Positions 27,758 through 36,255 of a DNA stretch of 38,101 nt are shown here, piece after piece; position 1 is the first letter of the stretch; every line of letters begins with the position of its first letter. This stretch comes from Megasphaera paucivorans. Its GTDB lineage: Bacteria; Bacillota; Negativicutes; Veillonellales; Megasphaeraceae. A program made the position numbers and the translations under genes. The stretch spans positions 1 to 38,101 of the forward strand of contig NZ_FNHQ01000025.1 in the NCBI RefSeq assembly GCF_900103535.1. Reading direction: 5' to 3'. The notes beneath the pieces were generated by a model. That model ran no database searches, was not told where the DNA came from, and saw nothing but the letters and a program-made list of their open reading frames with translations.

Positions 27758-28754
27758 ATTTTAAATGGGAAATAACAGCATCTCTATATTGTTCAGTTGA
27801 AGCATTTCCTCCTAAGTCAGGTGTTATGTATCTTTTTTCGGAAAGCACTTCGTCTACAGCCCTGCGAATACGGGAAGCAATATTATTTTTACCAATATAT
27901 TCTAAAAGCATACAAGAAGACCAGAGAAGTGCTGTAGGATTAGCAATATGTTTTCCTGCAATGTCAGGAGCGCTGCCATGAACAGCTTCAAACATGGCAT
28001 ACCCAGTTCCCAGATTACTGGATGGGAGTAATCCAAGACCACCAATAAGGCCACTTGTAAGGTCGGAAACAATATCACCGTATAAATTAGGCATTACCAT
28101 GACATCAAAGGAGTCGGGATGCATTACTAATTGCATACAGACGTTATCAACAATTTTATCATCACTTTCAATTTGAGGATATAAAGCGGCAATTTTTTTA
28201 AATATAGATAAAAACATGCCATCGCTTAATTTAAGAATATTTGCCTTATGTACACAAGTTACTTTATGACGGTCATGGGATAAGGCATATTCAAAAGCAT
28301 CACGAATAATACGTTCACTTGCCTTACGGGTAATAATTTTAATGGCATGAACGGTATTTTCATCAATTTGTTTTTCTATTCCGACGTAAAGGTCTTCTGT
28401 ATTTTCTCGAAAAGTGACAATATCTACATTAGGAAAAGGGGTAGATACAGCGGCATTTGCTTTAGCCGGACGGATATTTGCATAGAGATCATACTTATTG
28501 CGCAGCGTAACATTAAGAGAACGAAATCCTTTACCAATAGGAGTAGTAATAGGTGATTTTAAAAGAACTTTATTTTTTTCAAATGAAGTAAATGCCTCTT
28601 CTGGGATAAGAGCGCCATTTTTTTCATATTCTGCGGCTCCAACATTAAATATTTCATATGTCATATCTGAATGAGCAGCATCTAATATTGTTAGGACAGC
28701 ATCCGTGATTTCAGGACCGATGCCATCTCCTTTAAATACAGTAATTGTTGTCAT
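27756..28754 (-). CDS. icd: Isocitrate/isopropylmalate-family dehydrogenase, probably NAD-dependent isocitrate dehydrogenase
   Basis: This 332-residue enzyme would oxidise isocitrate to 2-oxoglutarate. It shows TVFKGDGIGPEITDAVL, FRENTEDLYVGIE, TCVHKANILKLSDGMF, the metal/substrate segment NLYGDIVSDLTSGLIGGLGL, and FEAVHGSAPDIAGKHIANP. The short length and FRENTEDLYVG place it with the NAD-type isocitrate dehydrogenases rather than the 415-residue NADP type. Its start lies 2 bp after the citrate synthase stop, so the two are cotranscribed and form a pathway unit with the divergent aconitase. Isopropylmalate or homoisocitrate dehydrogenase is less likely given this context. The stop codon sits inside the T-run of the downstream terminator. 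Confidence 0.9.
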   Translation of the reverse strand: MTTITVFKGDGIGPEITDAVLTILDAAHSDMTYEIFNVGAAEYEKNGALIPEEAFTSFEKNKVLLKSPITTPIGKGFRSLNVTLRNKYDLYANIRPAKANAAVSTPFPNVDIVTFRENTEDLYVGIEKQIDENTVHAIKIITRKASERIIRDAFEYALSHDRHKVTCVHKANILKLSDGMFLSIFKKIAALYPQIESDDKIVDNVCMQLVMHPDSFDVMVMPNLYGDIVSDLTSGLIGGLGLLPSSNLGTGYAMFEAVHGSAPDIAGKHIANPTALLWSSCMLLEYIGKNNIASRIRRAVDEVLSEKRYITPDLGGNASTEQYRDAVISHLK

Positions 28755-28756
28755 AG

Positions 28757-30097
28757 TTATCGTTCCTCCATAGGGATATAATCCATTAAATCTCCAACAT
28801 ATTTTGTAGCAGGGCGTACGATACGATCATCATAGAGTTTATTTTCAATATTATGAGCCAGCCAGCCTACGAGACGACTGATAACAAAAAGTGGTGTAAA
28901 TAAATCACGGGGAATACCCAGCATAGCATATGCGAGACCACTATAATAATCTACATTACTGCACATATTAGCACCTTTTTCCTGTGAAAGAATTTGAACG
29001 GCTATTTTTTCGAAATGCCGATAGAAGTTAAAAATATCTTCCATTTTCTTTTCTTTAGCTACAGTTCCGCAAAAGTGACGAAGAATTTCTGCACGTGGAT
29101 CGGATAAAGTATATACGGCATGGCCGAATCCATAGACAAGGCCGCTATGATTTTGAAAATCTTTATTCAAAATGCGATGAATAACATCGGTAATCTGAGA
29201 ATCCGTAGCTTTTGTTCCTATCGTATCAATGACTCGCTCCATCATTTCAGATACTTTAACATTAGCGCCGCCATGACGCGGCCCTTTTAAAGCGCCTATA
29301 GAACTAGCCATAGTAGAATATAAGTCGGTATCAGTAGAGGCTACAACAACATTGGTAAACGTTGAATTTGTACCACCGCCGTGATCCGCATGAAGAAATA
29401 ACATTACATCTAAAAGACGTGCTTCTTTCGCTGTGAATTTACTATCCGGGCGAAGCATATAAAGAATATTTTCTGCTGTAGAATAATCTTTACGCGGATA
29501 ATGAATAATCAGACTTTGTCGATTATAATAATGAATTTTCGACATATAAGCATAACAAGCAATAGACGGAAGTTTGCTCATGATATTAAGACCCTTGCGA
29601 AGGGTTTGATAAACATCTGTATTATCGGGATCCGGATCATAATTATATAATGTCAACAGTGCATGCTGCAGTTTGTTCATAAGATTTTTTCCGGGATTAT
29701 GAAGTAAATTAGCTTCTAAAAAATCATCAGGAAGATCATATCCTTCTTGTAAAACAGTACAAAAGTGTTTCAATTCATTTTTTGTTGGCAAATAACCGAA
29801 AAGAAGCAAAAAAGATGCTTCTTCATATAAATATCCGTGATCGCGGTCATTTTTAACCAATTCACGGATATCAATGCCACGGTAATATAGTATACCGTCT
29901 ATATCGATCTTTTGCCCATCTTCTGCACGTTGATATCCGACAACATCGGCAACACGCGTCAGGCCGACTAATACACCGGTATGATCTTCGTTGCGCAGTC
30001 CCCGTTTTACGCCATATTTTTTATACCATTGTGAAGGAATGTTGGTATAATTTTGAGATTTGCCGTAAAACTGCGCTAAATAGATGTTTTTATCCAT
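28757..30097 (-). CDS. Citrate synthase (long bacterial type)
   Basis: This 446-residue enzyme condenses oxaloacetate and acetyl-CoA. Catalytic histidine regions are LHADHGGGTNSTFTNVVV and GPRHGGANVKVSEM, and GFGHAVYTLSDPRAEIL holds the third. The A after GFGH, where arginine is common in the gltA type, is also seen in the longer anaerobe-type enzymes. The frame extends to 30175, but ATG at 30097 after GAGGGG fits the conserved MDKNIYLAQFYGKSQ start. A promoter TTTACA-16-TATAAT lies at 30224-30251. icd follows after 2 bp. Direction is opposite to the aconitase gene 478 bp away. Confidence 0.93.
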   Translation of the reverse strand: MDKNIYLAQFYGKSQNYTNIPSQWYKKYGVKRGLRNEDHTGVLVGLTRVADVVGYQRAEDGQKIDIDGILYYRGIDIRELVKNDRDHGYLYEEASFLLLFGYLPTKNELKHFCTVLQEGYDLPDDFLEANLLHNPGKNLMNKLQHALLTLYNYDPDPDNTDVYQTLRKGLNIMSKLPSIACYAYMSKIHYYNRQSLIIHYPRKDYSTAENILYMLRPDSKFTAKEARLLDVMLFLHADHGGGTNSTFTNVVVASTDTDLYSTMASSIGALKGPRHGGANVKVSEMMERVIDTIGTKATDSQITDVIHRILNKDFQNHSGLVYGFGHAVYTLSDPRAEILRHFCGTVAKEKKMEDIFNFYRHFEKIAVQILSQEKGANMCSNVDYYSGLAYAMLGIPRDLFTPLFVISRLVGWLAHNIENKLYDDRIVRPATKYVGDLMDYIPMEER

Positions 30098-30223
30098 TGT
30101 ACAGATGCCCCTCTCTTGTGATGTAATAAAAAAATGTAATGTTTTTAATATTCGTGAAAATTCATAAATACTCAATTTAAAAATGTCTTTTCAGAGAAGA
30201 TTAAAAAGTGATGAATATAAGAT

Positions 30224-30251
30224 ATTATAGCATAATTTAGGTAAATGTAAA
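30224..30251 (-). promoter_or_regulatory. Promoter of citrate synthase-icd
   Basis: Read leftward: TTTACA (30251-30246), 16-bp spacer ending TGC, TATAAT (30229-30224). It is an extended -10 promoter. Confidence 0.7.
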
Positions 30252-30385
30252 GAAAAACGAAAAAATAAATTCAGAAAATAGGTATGTAAACAGCTAAGTA
30301 TAATTATGTTGTAATATGAACTTTATTACAATAAATTTCATATTATGAAAATGAATTACTGAAATTCGTAATTAGAAATAGATAA

Positions 30386-30400
30386 TGCTGTTTAACAGCA
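30386..30400. promoter_or_regulatory. Candidate operator palindrome
   Basis: TGCTGTT-T-AACAGCA is a perfect dyad in the citrate synthase/aconitase gap. It is more GC-rich than its surroundings and symmetric like a repressor site. No regulator is assigned. Confidence 0.4.
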
Positions 30401-30575
30401 GAAAAATAGAGTATAAAGGACTGTTTTTCTTGCATAACTAAGATGGATTTGATAGACTTTATGGTAAGATATAAATTTATATTAAAGCGATTGATTACTA
30501 TTTTATAGAGGATATATCAGCTTTTCAGTCTTATGTATATAGCGTAATAATTGAATTTTAGTAGGGGGAATATAC

Positions 30576-32858
30576 ATGGTAAATTTGTATGAAGGCGGCG
30601 CATATCTGCTTAACGGTATTAAAATGATATCAGAAAGGGATAAAACTAAGATACAGTCTCTTACAGGAAAAACGGTATCTAAGGAAAAAGCAAAAAAAGG
30701 TACAATCACATATTCTTTATTACAAGCGCATAATATATCAGATACTATAGATAAGTTGAAAATAAAATTTGATGCAATGGCTTCTCATGACATAACTTTT
30801 GTGGGTATTATACAAACGGCAAGAGCTTCAGGTATGGAAAAATTCCCATTGCCGTATATATTGACGAATTGCCATAATTCGTTGTGTGCTGTTGGCGGAA
30901 CTATTAATGAAGATGATCATGTATTTGGCTTATCTGCTGCTAAAAAATATGGCGGTATTTATGTTCCGCCTCACATGGCTGTTATTCATCAATATATGCG
31001 TGAAACGATGGCTGGCTGTGGAAAAATGATTCTTGGTTCTGATAGTCATACACGGTATGGAGCACTCGGTACGATGGCTATGGGGGAAGGCGGCGGTGAG
31101 TTAGTAAAACAGCTTCTTGGTGATACTTATGATATTACCTACCCGGAAGTTGTTGCTGTTTATCTTACAGGGAAACCTAATCCTGGCGTGGGTCCTCAGG
31201 ATATAGCGATTGCTATTATTGGAGCTGTATTTAAAAACGGATATGTAAAAAATAAAATCATGGAATTTGTAGGTCCTGGAATAGCGTCAATGACGACCGA
31301 TTATCGTAATGGTGTTGATGTTATGACAACAGAAACGACATGTCTTTCTTCTATTTGGTGTACGGATAATGATACAAAACAATTTCTTGCAAAGCATGGA
31401 CGTGTGTCTGATTATCAAGAATTAACACCATCTGAAATCGCATATTACGATGGGGTTATAGAAATAGATCTTTCTACGATTAAACCAATGATCGCTATGC
31501 CGATGCACCCAAGTAATGCTTTTGAAATAGATGAACTTAATGCGAATCTTGAAGATATCATGTATGAAACAGAAAAAAGTATTAAATCTCGTTTTTCTAA
31601 TTCAGATATTCATTTCAGTTTAATGGATAAGATTATTAAAGGTAAACTTCATGTACAACAGGGAATTATTGCTGGTTGTGCCGGCGGTTGTTATACAAAT
31701 ATCATGGAAGCGGCTCATATTCTTGAAAATGCAAATTGTGGAAATGACGTATTTACACTAGATGTATATCCATCGTCACAGCCTCTTTTTATGGATTTGG
31801 TAAAAAAAGGAGCTATTTCTAAACTGATGGCTTCGGGTGCTATTGTTAAAACGGCATTTTGCGGTCCTTGTTTTGGAGCAGGAGATACTCCTGCAAATAA
31901 TGCATTTAGTATACGCCATACAACCCGAAACTTCCCAAATCGAGAAGGGTCTAAACCTGGGTCAGGTCAATTTTCTGCAGTTGCTCTTATGGATGCGCGT
32001 TCGATTGCAGCTACGGCAGCTAATGGAGGAATTCTTACCGCAGCGACTGCATATGCAGACGAGTATAGTGTACCGGAATATGATTTTGATGATAGTTCCT
32101 ACAAGATTCGTGTATATCAAGGATTTGACAACGCAAAACCACATAGTGAATTAATTTACGGCCCTAATATTAAAGATTGGCCTGAACAGATTGCCTTGTC
32201 TGATAACATACTTCTCAAGGTTTGCTCAAAAATTATGGATTCTGTTACAACGACAGATGAATTAATTCCTTCTGGAGAAACATCATCGTATCGTTCTAAT
32301 CCATTAGGCTTGGCAGAATTCACATTATCTCGCCGTGATCCGGATTATGTAAGTAAAGCAAAAAAAATTGGTCTTGTGGAAAAAGAACGAAGAGATGGAA
32401 AAAATATTTTTGCTGCTGATGTTGAGTTAAAAAGAATATATACTAAACTTGAAGAAAAGTTTGGTACTATAGATATTGCTTCAATAGAAATAGGAAGCGT
32501 AATTTATTGTGTAAAACCAGGAGATGGCTCTGCTCGGGAACAAGCGGCCAGTTGTCAACGCGTATTAGGAGGACTCGCTAATATTTGTGAGGAATATGCT
32601 ACCAAACGATATCGTTCTAATGTTATTAACTGGGGAATGCTTCCGTTTCAGATGAAAGAAAGTCCTTCTTTTGAAGTAGGAGACTATATTTATATTCCGC
32701 ATATCCGAAAAGCTTTAAATGGTGATATGAAAAGTATTAAAGCGTATAGTATAGGAGATACAATCAAGGAAATATCATTATATATTACAGAAATGACAGC
32801 AGAGGAAAAGAAAATTGTGAAAGCAGGTTGTTTAATTAATTATAATCGGAATAGATAA
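30576..32858 (+). CDS. Aconitase-family hydratase
   Basis: This 760-residue iron-sulfur enzyme probably converts citrate to isocitrate. Visible family features are [44 protein letters not shown] (first cluster cysteine) and the pair in [13 protein letters not shown]. The C-terminal swivelling domain has [16 protein letters not shown]. It belongs to the YbhJ-like hydratase branch rather than to canonical AcnA (about 890) or AcnB. Its position opposite citrate synthase and icd argues that it supplies the aconitase step of the oxidative branch to 2-oxoglutarate. The start follows GTAGGGGG. It ends at a terminator interrupted by a palindromic element. Confidence 0.87.
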   Translation: MVNLYEGGAYLLNGIKMISERDKTKIQSLTGKTVSKEKAKKGTITYSLLQAHNISDTIDKLKIKFDAMASHDITFVGIIQTARASGMEKFPLPYILTNCHNSLCAVGGTINEDDHVFGLSAAKKYGGIYVPPHMAVIHQYMRETMAGCGKMILGSDSHTRYGALGTMAMGEGGGELVKQLLGDTYDITYPEVVAVYLTGKPNPGVGPQDIAIAIIGAVFKNGYVKNKIMEFVGPGIASMTTDYRNGVDVMTTETTCLSSIWCTDNDTKQFLAKHGRVSDYQELTPSEIAYYDGVIEIDLSTIKPMIAMPMHPSNAFEIDELNANLEDIMYETEKSIKSRFSNSDIHFSLMDKIIKGKLHVQQGIIAGCAGGCYTNIMEAAHILENANCGNDVFTLDVYPSSQPLFMDLVKKGAISKLMASGAIVKTAFCGPCFGAGDTPANNAFSIRHTTRNFPNREGSKPGSGQFSAVALMDARSIAATAANGGILTAATAYADEYSVPEYDFDDSSYKIRVYQGFDNAKPHSELIYGPNIKDWPEQIALSDNILLKVCSKIMDSVTTTDELIPSGETSSYRSNPLGLAEFTLSRRDPDYVSKAKKIGLVEKERRDGKNIFAADVELKRIYTKLEEKFGTIDIASIEIGSVIYCVKPGDGSAREQAASCQRVLGGLANICEEYATKRYRSNVINWGMLPFQMKESPSFEVGDYIYIPHIRKALNGDMKSIKAYSIGDTIKEISLYITEMTAEEKKIVKAGCLINYNRNR

Positions 32859-32866
32859 TGTAATAT

Positions 32867-32962
32867 AAAAAATACCGTGCTCCCGATTGTAGTGACCCCC
32901 ATAAGTTAGATCTAGAAAGCTGGCTTATGGGGGTCACTACAGATACGAGTGCGGTATTTTTT
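32867..32962 (+). terminator. Aconitase terminator interrupted by palindromic element copy 2
   Basis: AAAAAATACCG (32867-32877) pairs with CGGTATTTTTT (32952-32962), with further pairing of GCTC and GAGT. Removing the 54-bp element and one GAT leaves a normal hairpin with loop CCGATAC. Confidence 0.88.
32888..32941 (+). mobile_element. 54-bp palindromic mini-element (IS3-type ends), copy 2
   Basis: It has the same 18-bp arms as copy 1 (TGTAGTGACCCCCATAAG and complement) and a centre matching copy 1 in 14 of 18 positions when copy 1 is read in the opposite direction. It is bounded by a 3-bp direct repeat GAT (32885-32887 and 32942-32944), the target duplication length used by many IS3-family elements. 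This indicates insertion by transposition rather than a native terminator part. Confidence 0.85.
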
Positions 32963-33054
32963 GTATAAAAGAATAAGAATAATTCTTACTGTTTTTTTCA
33001 TGAATATCTTAGTATATAGCAGTATAATTCCTATTGTTATGTTTCCTATAACTT

Positions 33055-33064
33055 TTGTTATAAT
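33055..33064 (+). promoter_or_regulatory. Extended -10 promoter of the binding-protein/two-component module
   Basis: TTGTTATAAT (TGn-TATAAT) lies about 40 bp before the binding-protein start. A TTGTTA 19 bp upstream is a weak -35. Confidence 0.45.
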
Positions 33065-33105
33065 ATATATATAATATACATAAAATATCAGGAGATTGTG
33101 CCATT

Positions 33106-34019
33106 ATGAACAGAAAAACAATATATATTGGCAGTATTATGGTGATAATACTGATACTATTAGGAGGTTGGGGATATTATACAAAACATAATACTATCAT
33201 TGATTTTAATAAAACAGAAGCTATTCCAGAGTATCAAGTAAAAAATAAAGAAGTACCTTTACGAATTGCGATGGTTTCTGTTTTAAGTCATGCTGATACA
33301 GCTAAATATCAAAATCAGTTAGCAGATAGTATTGGCAGAATGCTTAATCGTCCGGTATTGGTACTGCGCCGCAAAAGTTATGCTGAAATTAATCAATTAT
33401 TAAATAAAGGGGATGCAGATATTGGTTTATTATCAACGGGAGCCTATTGTGTATATGGCAAGAAAGAAGAATTGACACTGTTAGCGATGCAGCAACGAAA
33501 TAATTTACCATATTACTATAGTTATATTATTGTTCCAGCGGATAGTACTGACTATACTTTTGAAGATCTGCGGGGAAAAAAATTTGCTTATGTCGATCCG
33601 TTGAGTTATTCAGGATTTTTTTCAGTGCAGGCCCGATTGCAAAAAATAGGTATAACACAGGATGCATTTTTCAATTCTTATTCCTTTACCTATAGTCATG
33701 ATGCATCTATTCGTGCCGTAGCTAAAAAATTTGTTGCAGGGGCAGCTATTGATAGCCTTGCTTATGATTATTTGTTGAAATATCGTCCTCAAATTGCCAG
33801 TAAGATACGTATTATTGAAATTCTTCCACCTAGGGGAACGGGGCCTATTGTTGCTCGTAAAGGTTTGATTGATGAAAAAAAATACAGCAGGTTTTGCTGC
33901 ATATACATGAGGATAAAACTGCAAAAGATGCATTGGATCATCTTTTGATCGATAAGTTTATTTTACCAGAACCATCTCTTTATCCTACCATAGATTGGTA
34001 TGAAAAGGAGGTGGGATAA
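33106..34019 (+). pseudogene. PhnD-like periplasmic binding protein, interrupted by a -1 frameshift at A8
   Basis: The uninterrupted frame runs 33106-33948 (280 residues). It begins with a signal anchor (residues 5-22) and the PhnD-type domain (VPLRIAMVSVLSHADTAKYQ, LNKGDADIGLLSTGAYC, YTFEDLRGKKFAYVDPLSYSG). After residue 259, at the A8 tract 33875-33882, family similarity stops and a foreign tail follows. In the -1 frame the sequence continues as IQQVLLHIHEDKTAKDALDH and ends EKEVG at 34019, directly before the kinase ATG, giving 304 residues of normal architecture. A_AAA_AAA in the zero frame is a possible slippage site with a small hairpin (CAGCA/TGCTG) after it. It could be programmed slippage, a recent mutation or a sequencing error. 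It probably senses a ligand for the adjacent kinase. Confidence 0.8.
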
Positions 34020-35420
34020 ATGGGATGGTTTGCCAGATTAAATATTGCTAGTAAATTAAGTGTGATGGTAGCAAGTGTTATTTTTGTTTTTAGTCTTTTA
34101 TCGGGATTTATTTTATGGAGTTCTTTGTCAGAAGTTATGCGTCAAGATTTAGAAGCTCGCGGAAAATCTATCGCTATGGAAATATCTCAGTTTAGCAGTG
34201 AACCTATACAAATGGGTAACTTATATGCTTTGGAAGAATTAATTTTTATGGCAAAAAATAATAATGAATTTGTGGAATATATATTTATTGTAGATCCTAA
34301 TCAGAAAATTATGGCACATACTTTTCGTAATGGTATTCCTGAAAAACTTTTTCCGATACATACGTATATTCAAAAAAACGGCACAGAAAATGATATTTTA
34401 GAGTTTGAAAGTAATATGGGACAAATTGATGACATTATTTGTCCTATTGAAGAGGGTTCGTTAGGATATGTAAGATTGGGTGTTAATGAAAAAGCATTGA
34501 TTATGATGTTGGCTAAGAATTTTTTTAAACTTGTATGTATTACGTTAGCCGTGGGATTATTGGGTGCTTGGTTTGTTTATAAGCTGGCTCATATTTTTAC
34601 CCGTCCATTGGAAAAATTGATTCATCGGGCAGAAACTATTTCTGCAGGTGGATTTCCGAGTCATCCGTTAACGGTGCGTTCAGGAGATGAATTCGGACGA
34701 TTGACGACAGCCATGAATAATATGGCAGGGTCATTGCAAGCGGGGGAGATAGAACGTAAAAAATTATTAGGACATTTATTAAATGTTCAGGAAAATGAAC
34801 GGAAACGAATTTCTATGGAAATTCACGATGAAAGCGGACAAGCTTTAACTGCGCTGATTTTATCTATTCGGGCTTTGGCAAATCAAGTAGAAGATCAAGA
34901 GCAGAGGGAATATATATTGGCTGTCCGAGATGAAACCTATCATATTTTACAAAAACTTCGGCATTTAGCCGTTGAACTTCGACCGCCGGCATTGGATGAA
35001 TTAGGCATTGAAGCCGCTGTTCAAAATTTAATTTCCGGGTATCAAAAATTTAATAATTTAACAGTAACTTTTATTTGTCATTTGCAACAGCAGCCGGATG
35101 ATATGACCAGTTTGGCCTTGTATAGGATTATTCAGGAATGCTTGACAAATATTATCAAACATTCTCATGCTACAAAAGCATCGGTTTATCTGGAAGGAAC
35201 ACAATGGGTACAGTTAATTGTTAAGGATAATGGGATTGGTGTTACAGAAGAAATTATTAAAAAAGCACGACAGACAAACCATTTAGGAATTTATGGAATG
35301 CAGGAACGTATACAGATATTAGGAGGAATGATGCAAATTACATCAGAAAAACCCGAATGGATGACAGTATATCGTATTCAATTAAAAGCTGTGACGAAAG
35401 GCAGGGATATGGATGTTTAA
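34020..35420 (+). CDS. Sensor histidine kinase, NarX/UhpB type (HisKA_3)
   Basis: This 466-residue inner-membrane kinase has TM1 at about 14-34 and an extracytoplasmic domain at 35-168 (VEYIFIVDPNQKIMAHTF). TM2 is at about 169-190, followed by a HAMP linker to about 243. The HisKA_3 phosphoacceptor is H269 in ERKRISMEIHDESGQALTAL. The HATPase domain has the N box (IIQECLTNIIKHSHATKASV), G1 DNGIG and GIYGMQERIQILGG. It phosphorylates the regulator encoded next, with which it overlaps by 8 bp. The ATG directly follows the shifted-frame stop of the binding-protein gene, so the binding protein probably presents the signal. AAAGGAGGTG is the ribosome site. Confidence 0.92.
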   Translation: MGWFARLNIASKLSVMVASVIFVFSLLSGFILWSSLSEVMRQDLEARGKSIAMEISQFSSEPIQMGNLYALEELIFMAKNNNEFVEYIFIVDPNQKIMAHTFRNGIPEKLFPIHTYIQKNGTENDILEFESNMGQIDDIICPIEEGSLGYVRLGVNEKALIMMLAKNFFKLVCITLAVGLLGAWFVYKLAHIFTRPLEKLIHRAETISAGGFPSHPLTVRSGDEFGRLTTAMNNMAGSLQAGEIERKKLLGHLLNVQENERKRISMEIHDESGQALTALILSIRALANQVEDQEQREYILAVRDETYHILQKLRHLAVELRPPALDELGIEAAVQNLISGYQKFNNLTVTFICHLQQQPDDMTSLALYRIIQECLTNIIKHSHATKASVYLEGTQWVQLIVKDNGIGVTEEIIKKARQTNHLGIYGMQERIQILGGMMQITSEKPEWMTVYRIQLKAVTKGRDMDV

Positions 35421-36063
35421 CGTAATGATAGTAGATGATCATTCATTAATACGTAAAGGAATTCGATTATTATTAAAAAATAATACCGATTTTAATGTAA
35501 TAATGGAAGCAGCTACAGGAGAAGAAGCTTTGCAGAAACTACACATAAATAAAGTAGAGATTATGTTATTGGATCTTTCTATGCCTGGCGTCGGAGGATT
35601 AGCAATTATTGAACAGGCAAAACGAATGTGTGCCGACTTGCGGATTCTTATATTAAGTATGCATGAAGATGAAAATTATATTCGGCAGGCGATGTTGCTG
35701 GGAGCTAGTGGGTATATCCCAAAAGCTTCGGCGGATGATGAATTGTTGGATGCGTTGCGTACGGTAGCTTCCGGTCGTTTTTATCTTAGTAAAAATGCTG
35801 AACAATCTCTGCTTACGTCCATGTTTTCTGGACTTGATGGAGATGGACGAGATCCGGTAAAATGCTTGAGTCATCGTGAACTGGAAGTATTTGAATATAT
35901 GGTGCATGGCTATACTATCACCGAGATTGGAAAGTTGTTGAATCTTAGTGTAAAAACTATTGATACACATAAGACAAAAATTATGGAAAAATTAGGCTGC
36001 AAAAAACGAAATGAATTGGTAAAATTGGCCTTGCAGTACAATCTTTTAAAAACAGAATTATAA
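35413..36063 (+). CDS. Response regulator, NarL/FixJ (LuxR-type) family
   Basis: This 216-residue DNA-binding regulator has a receiver domain (1-120) with the acidic pair D8-D9, phospho-acceptor D54 in MLLDLSMPG, S82 and K104 in GYIPKAS. The C-terminal LuxR-type helix-turn-helix (about 148-210) reads LSHRELEVFEYMVHGYTITE and LNLSVKTIDTHKTKIMEKLG. It is the cognate partner of the overlapping kinase. The likely target is the transporter gene that starts 192 bp downstream, as UhpA activates uhpT; this is inference. All phosphorylation residues are intact. Confidence 0.94.
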   Translation: MFNVMIVDDHSLIRKGIRLLLKNNTDFNVIMEAATGEEALQKLHINKVEIMLLDLSMPGVGGLAIIEQAKRMCADLRILILSMHEDENYIRQAMLLGASGYIPKASADDELLDALRTVASGRFYLSKNAEQSLLTSMFSGLDGDGRDPVKCLSHRELEVFEYMVHGYTITEIGKLLNLSVKTIDTHKTKIMEKLGCKKRNELVKLALQYNLLKTEL

Positions 36064-36140
36064 AATATATATTATTATGAATATAGATAACTTTAAGAAA
36101 AATTCTGATGTATACAGTAAAAAATCTTATGCAAATTGAG

Positions 36141-36178
36141 AATTACGCTGATAGTGTAATTTTAACAATTTTTTTATA
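36141..36178 (+). terminator. Hairpin with T-run between response regulator and transporter genes (terminator or operator)
   Basis: AATTACGC (36141-36148) pairs with GTGTAATT (36154-36161) with one G-T pair, followed by T-rich sequence. It could be a weak terminator, or a regulator-binding dyad upstream of the transporter. Confidence 0.4.
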
Positions 36179-36255
36179 ATAAAAAAGATAGAAAAAGCGC
36201 GCTTATAAGGAAGTAAATTTTACTGTATATATTATAGTTACTATGAGGTGAGTCT

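Larger units (their letters stand above)
30098..30575. promoter_or_regulatory. Divergent control region between citrate synthase and aconitase genes
   Basis: This 478-bp AT-rich region has no credible ORF. It holds the citrate synthase promoter (30224-30251), the AATTAC-N8-GTAATT repeat (30354-30373), and a 15-bp palindrome TGCTGTTTAACAGCA (30386-30400). The aconitase promoter is uncertain; TTGATA near 30450 with TATAAA 15 bp later is the best I see. Nothing resembling a riboswitch is evident. Confidence 0.5.

Noticed and set aside
33883-33948. Zero-frame C-terminus of the binding protein as a genuine tail
   Set aside because: It has no family similarity, while the -1 frame gives the expected C-terminus and abuts the kinase start.
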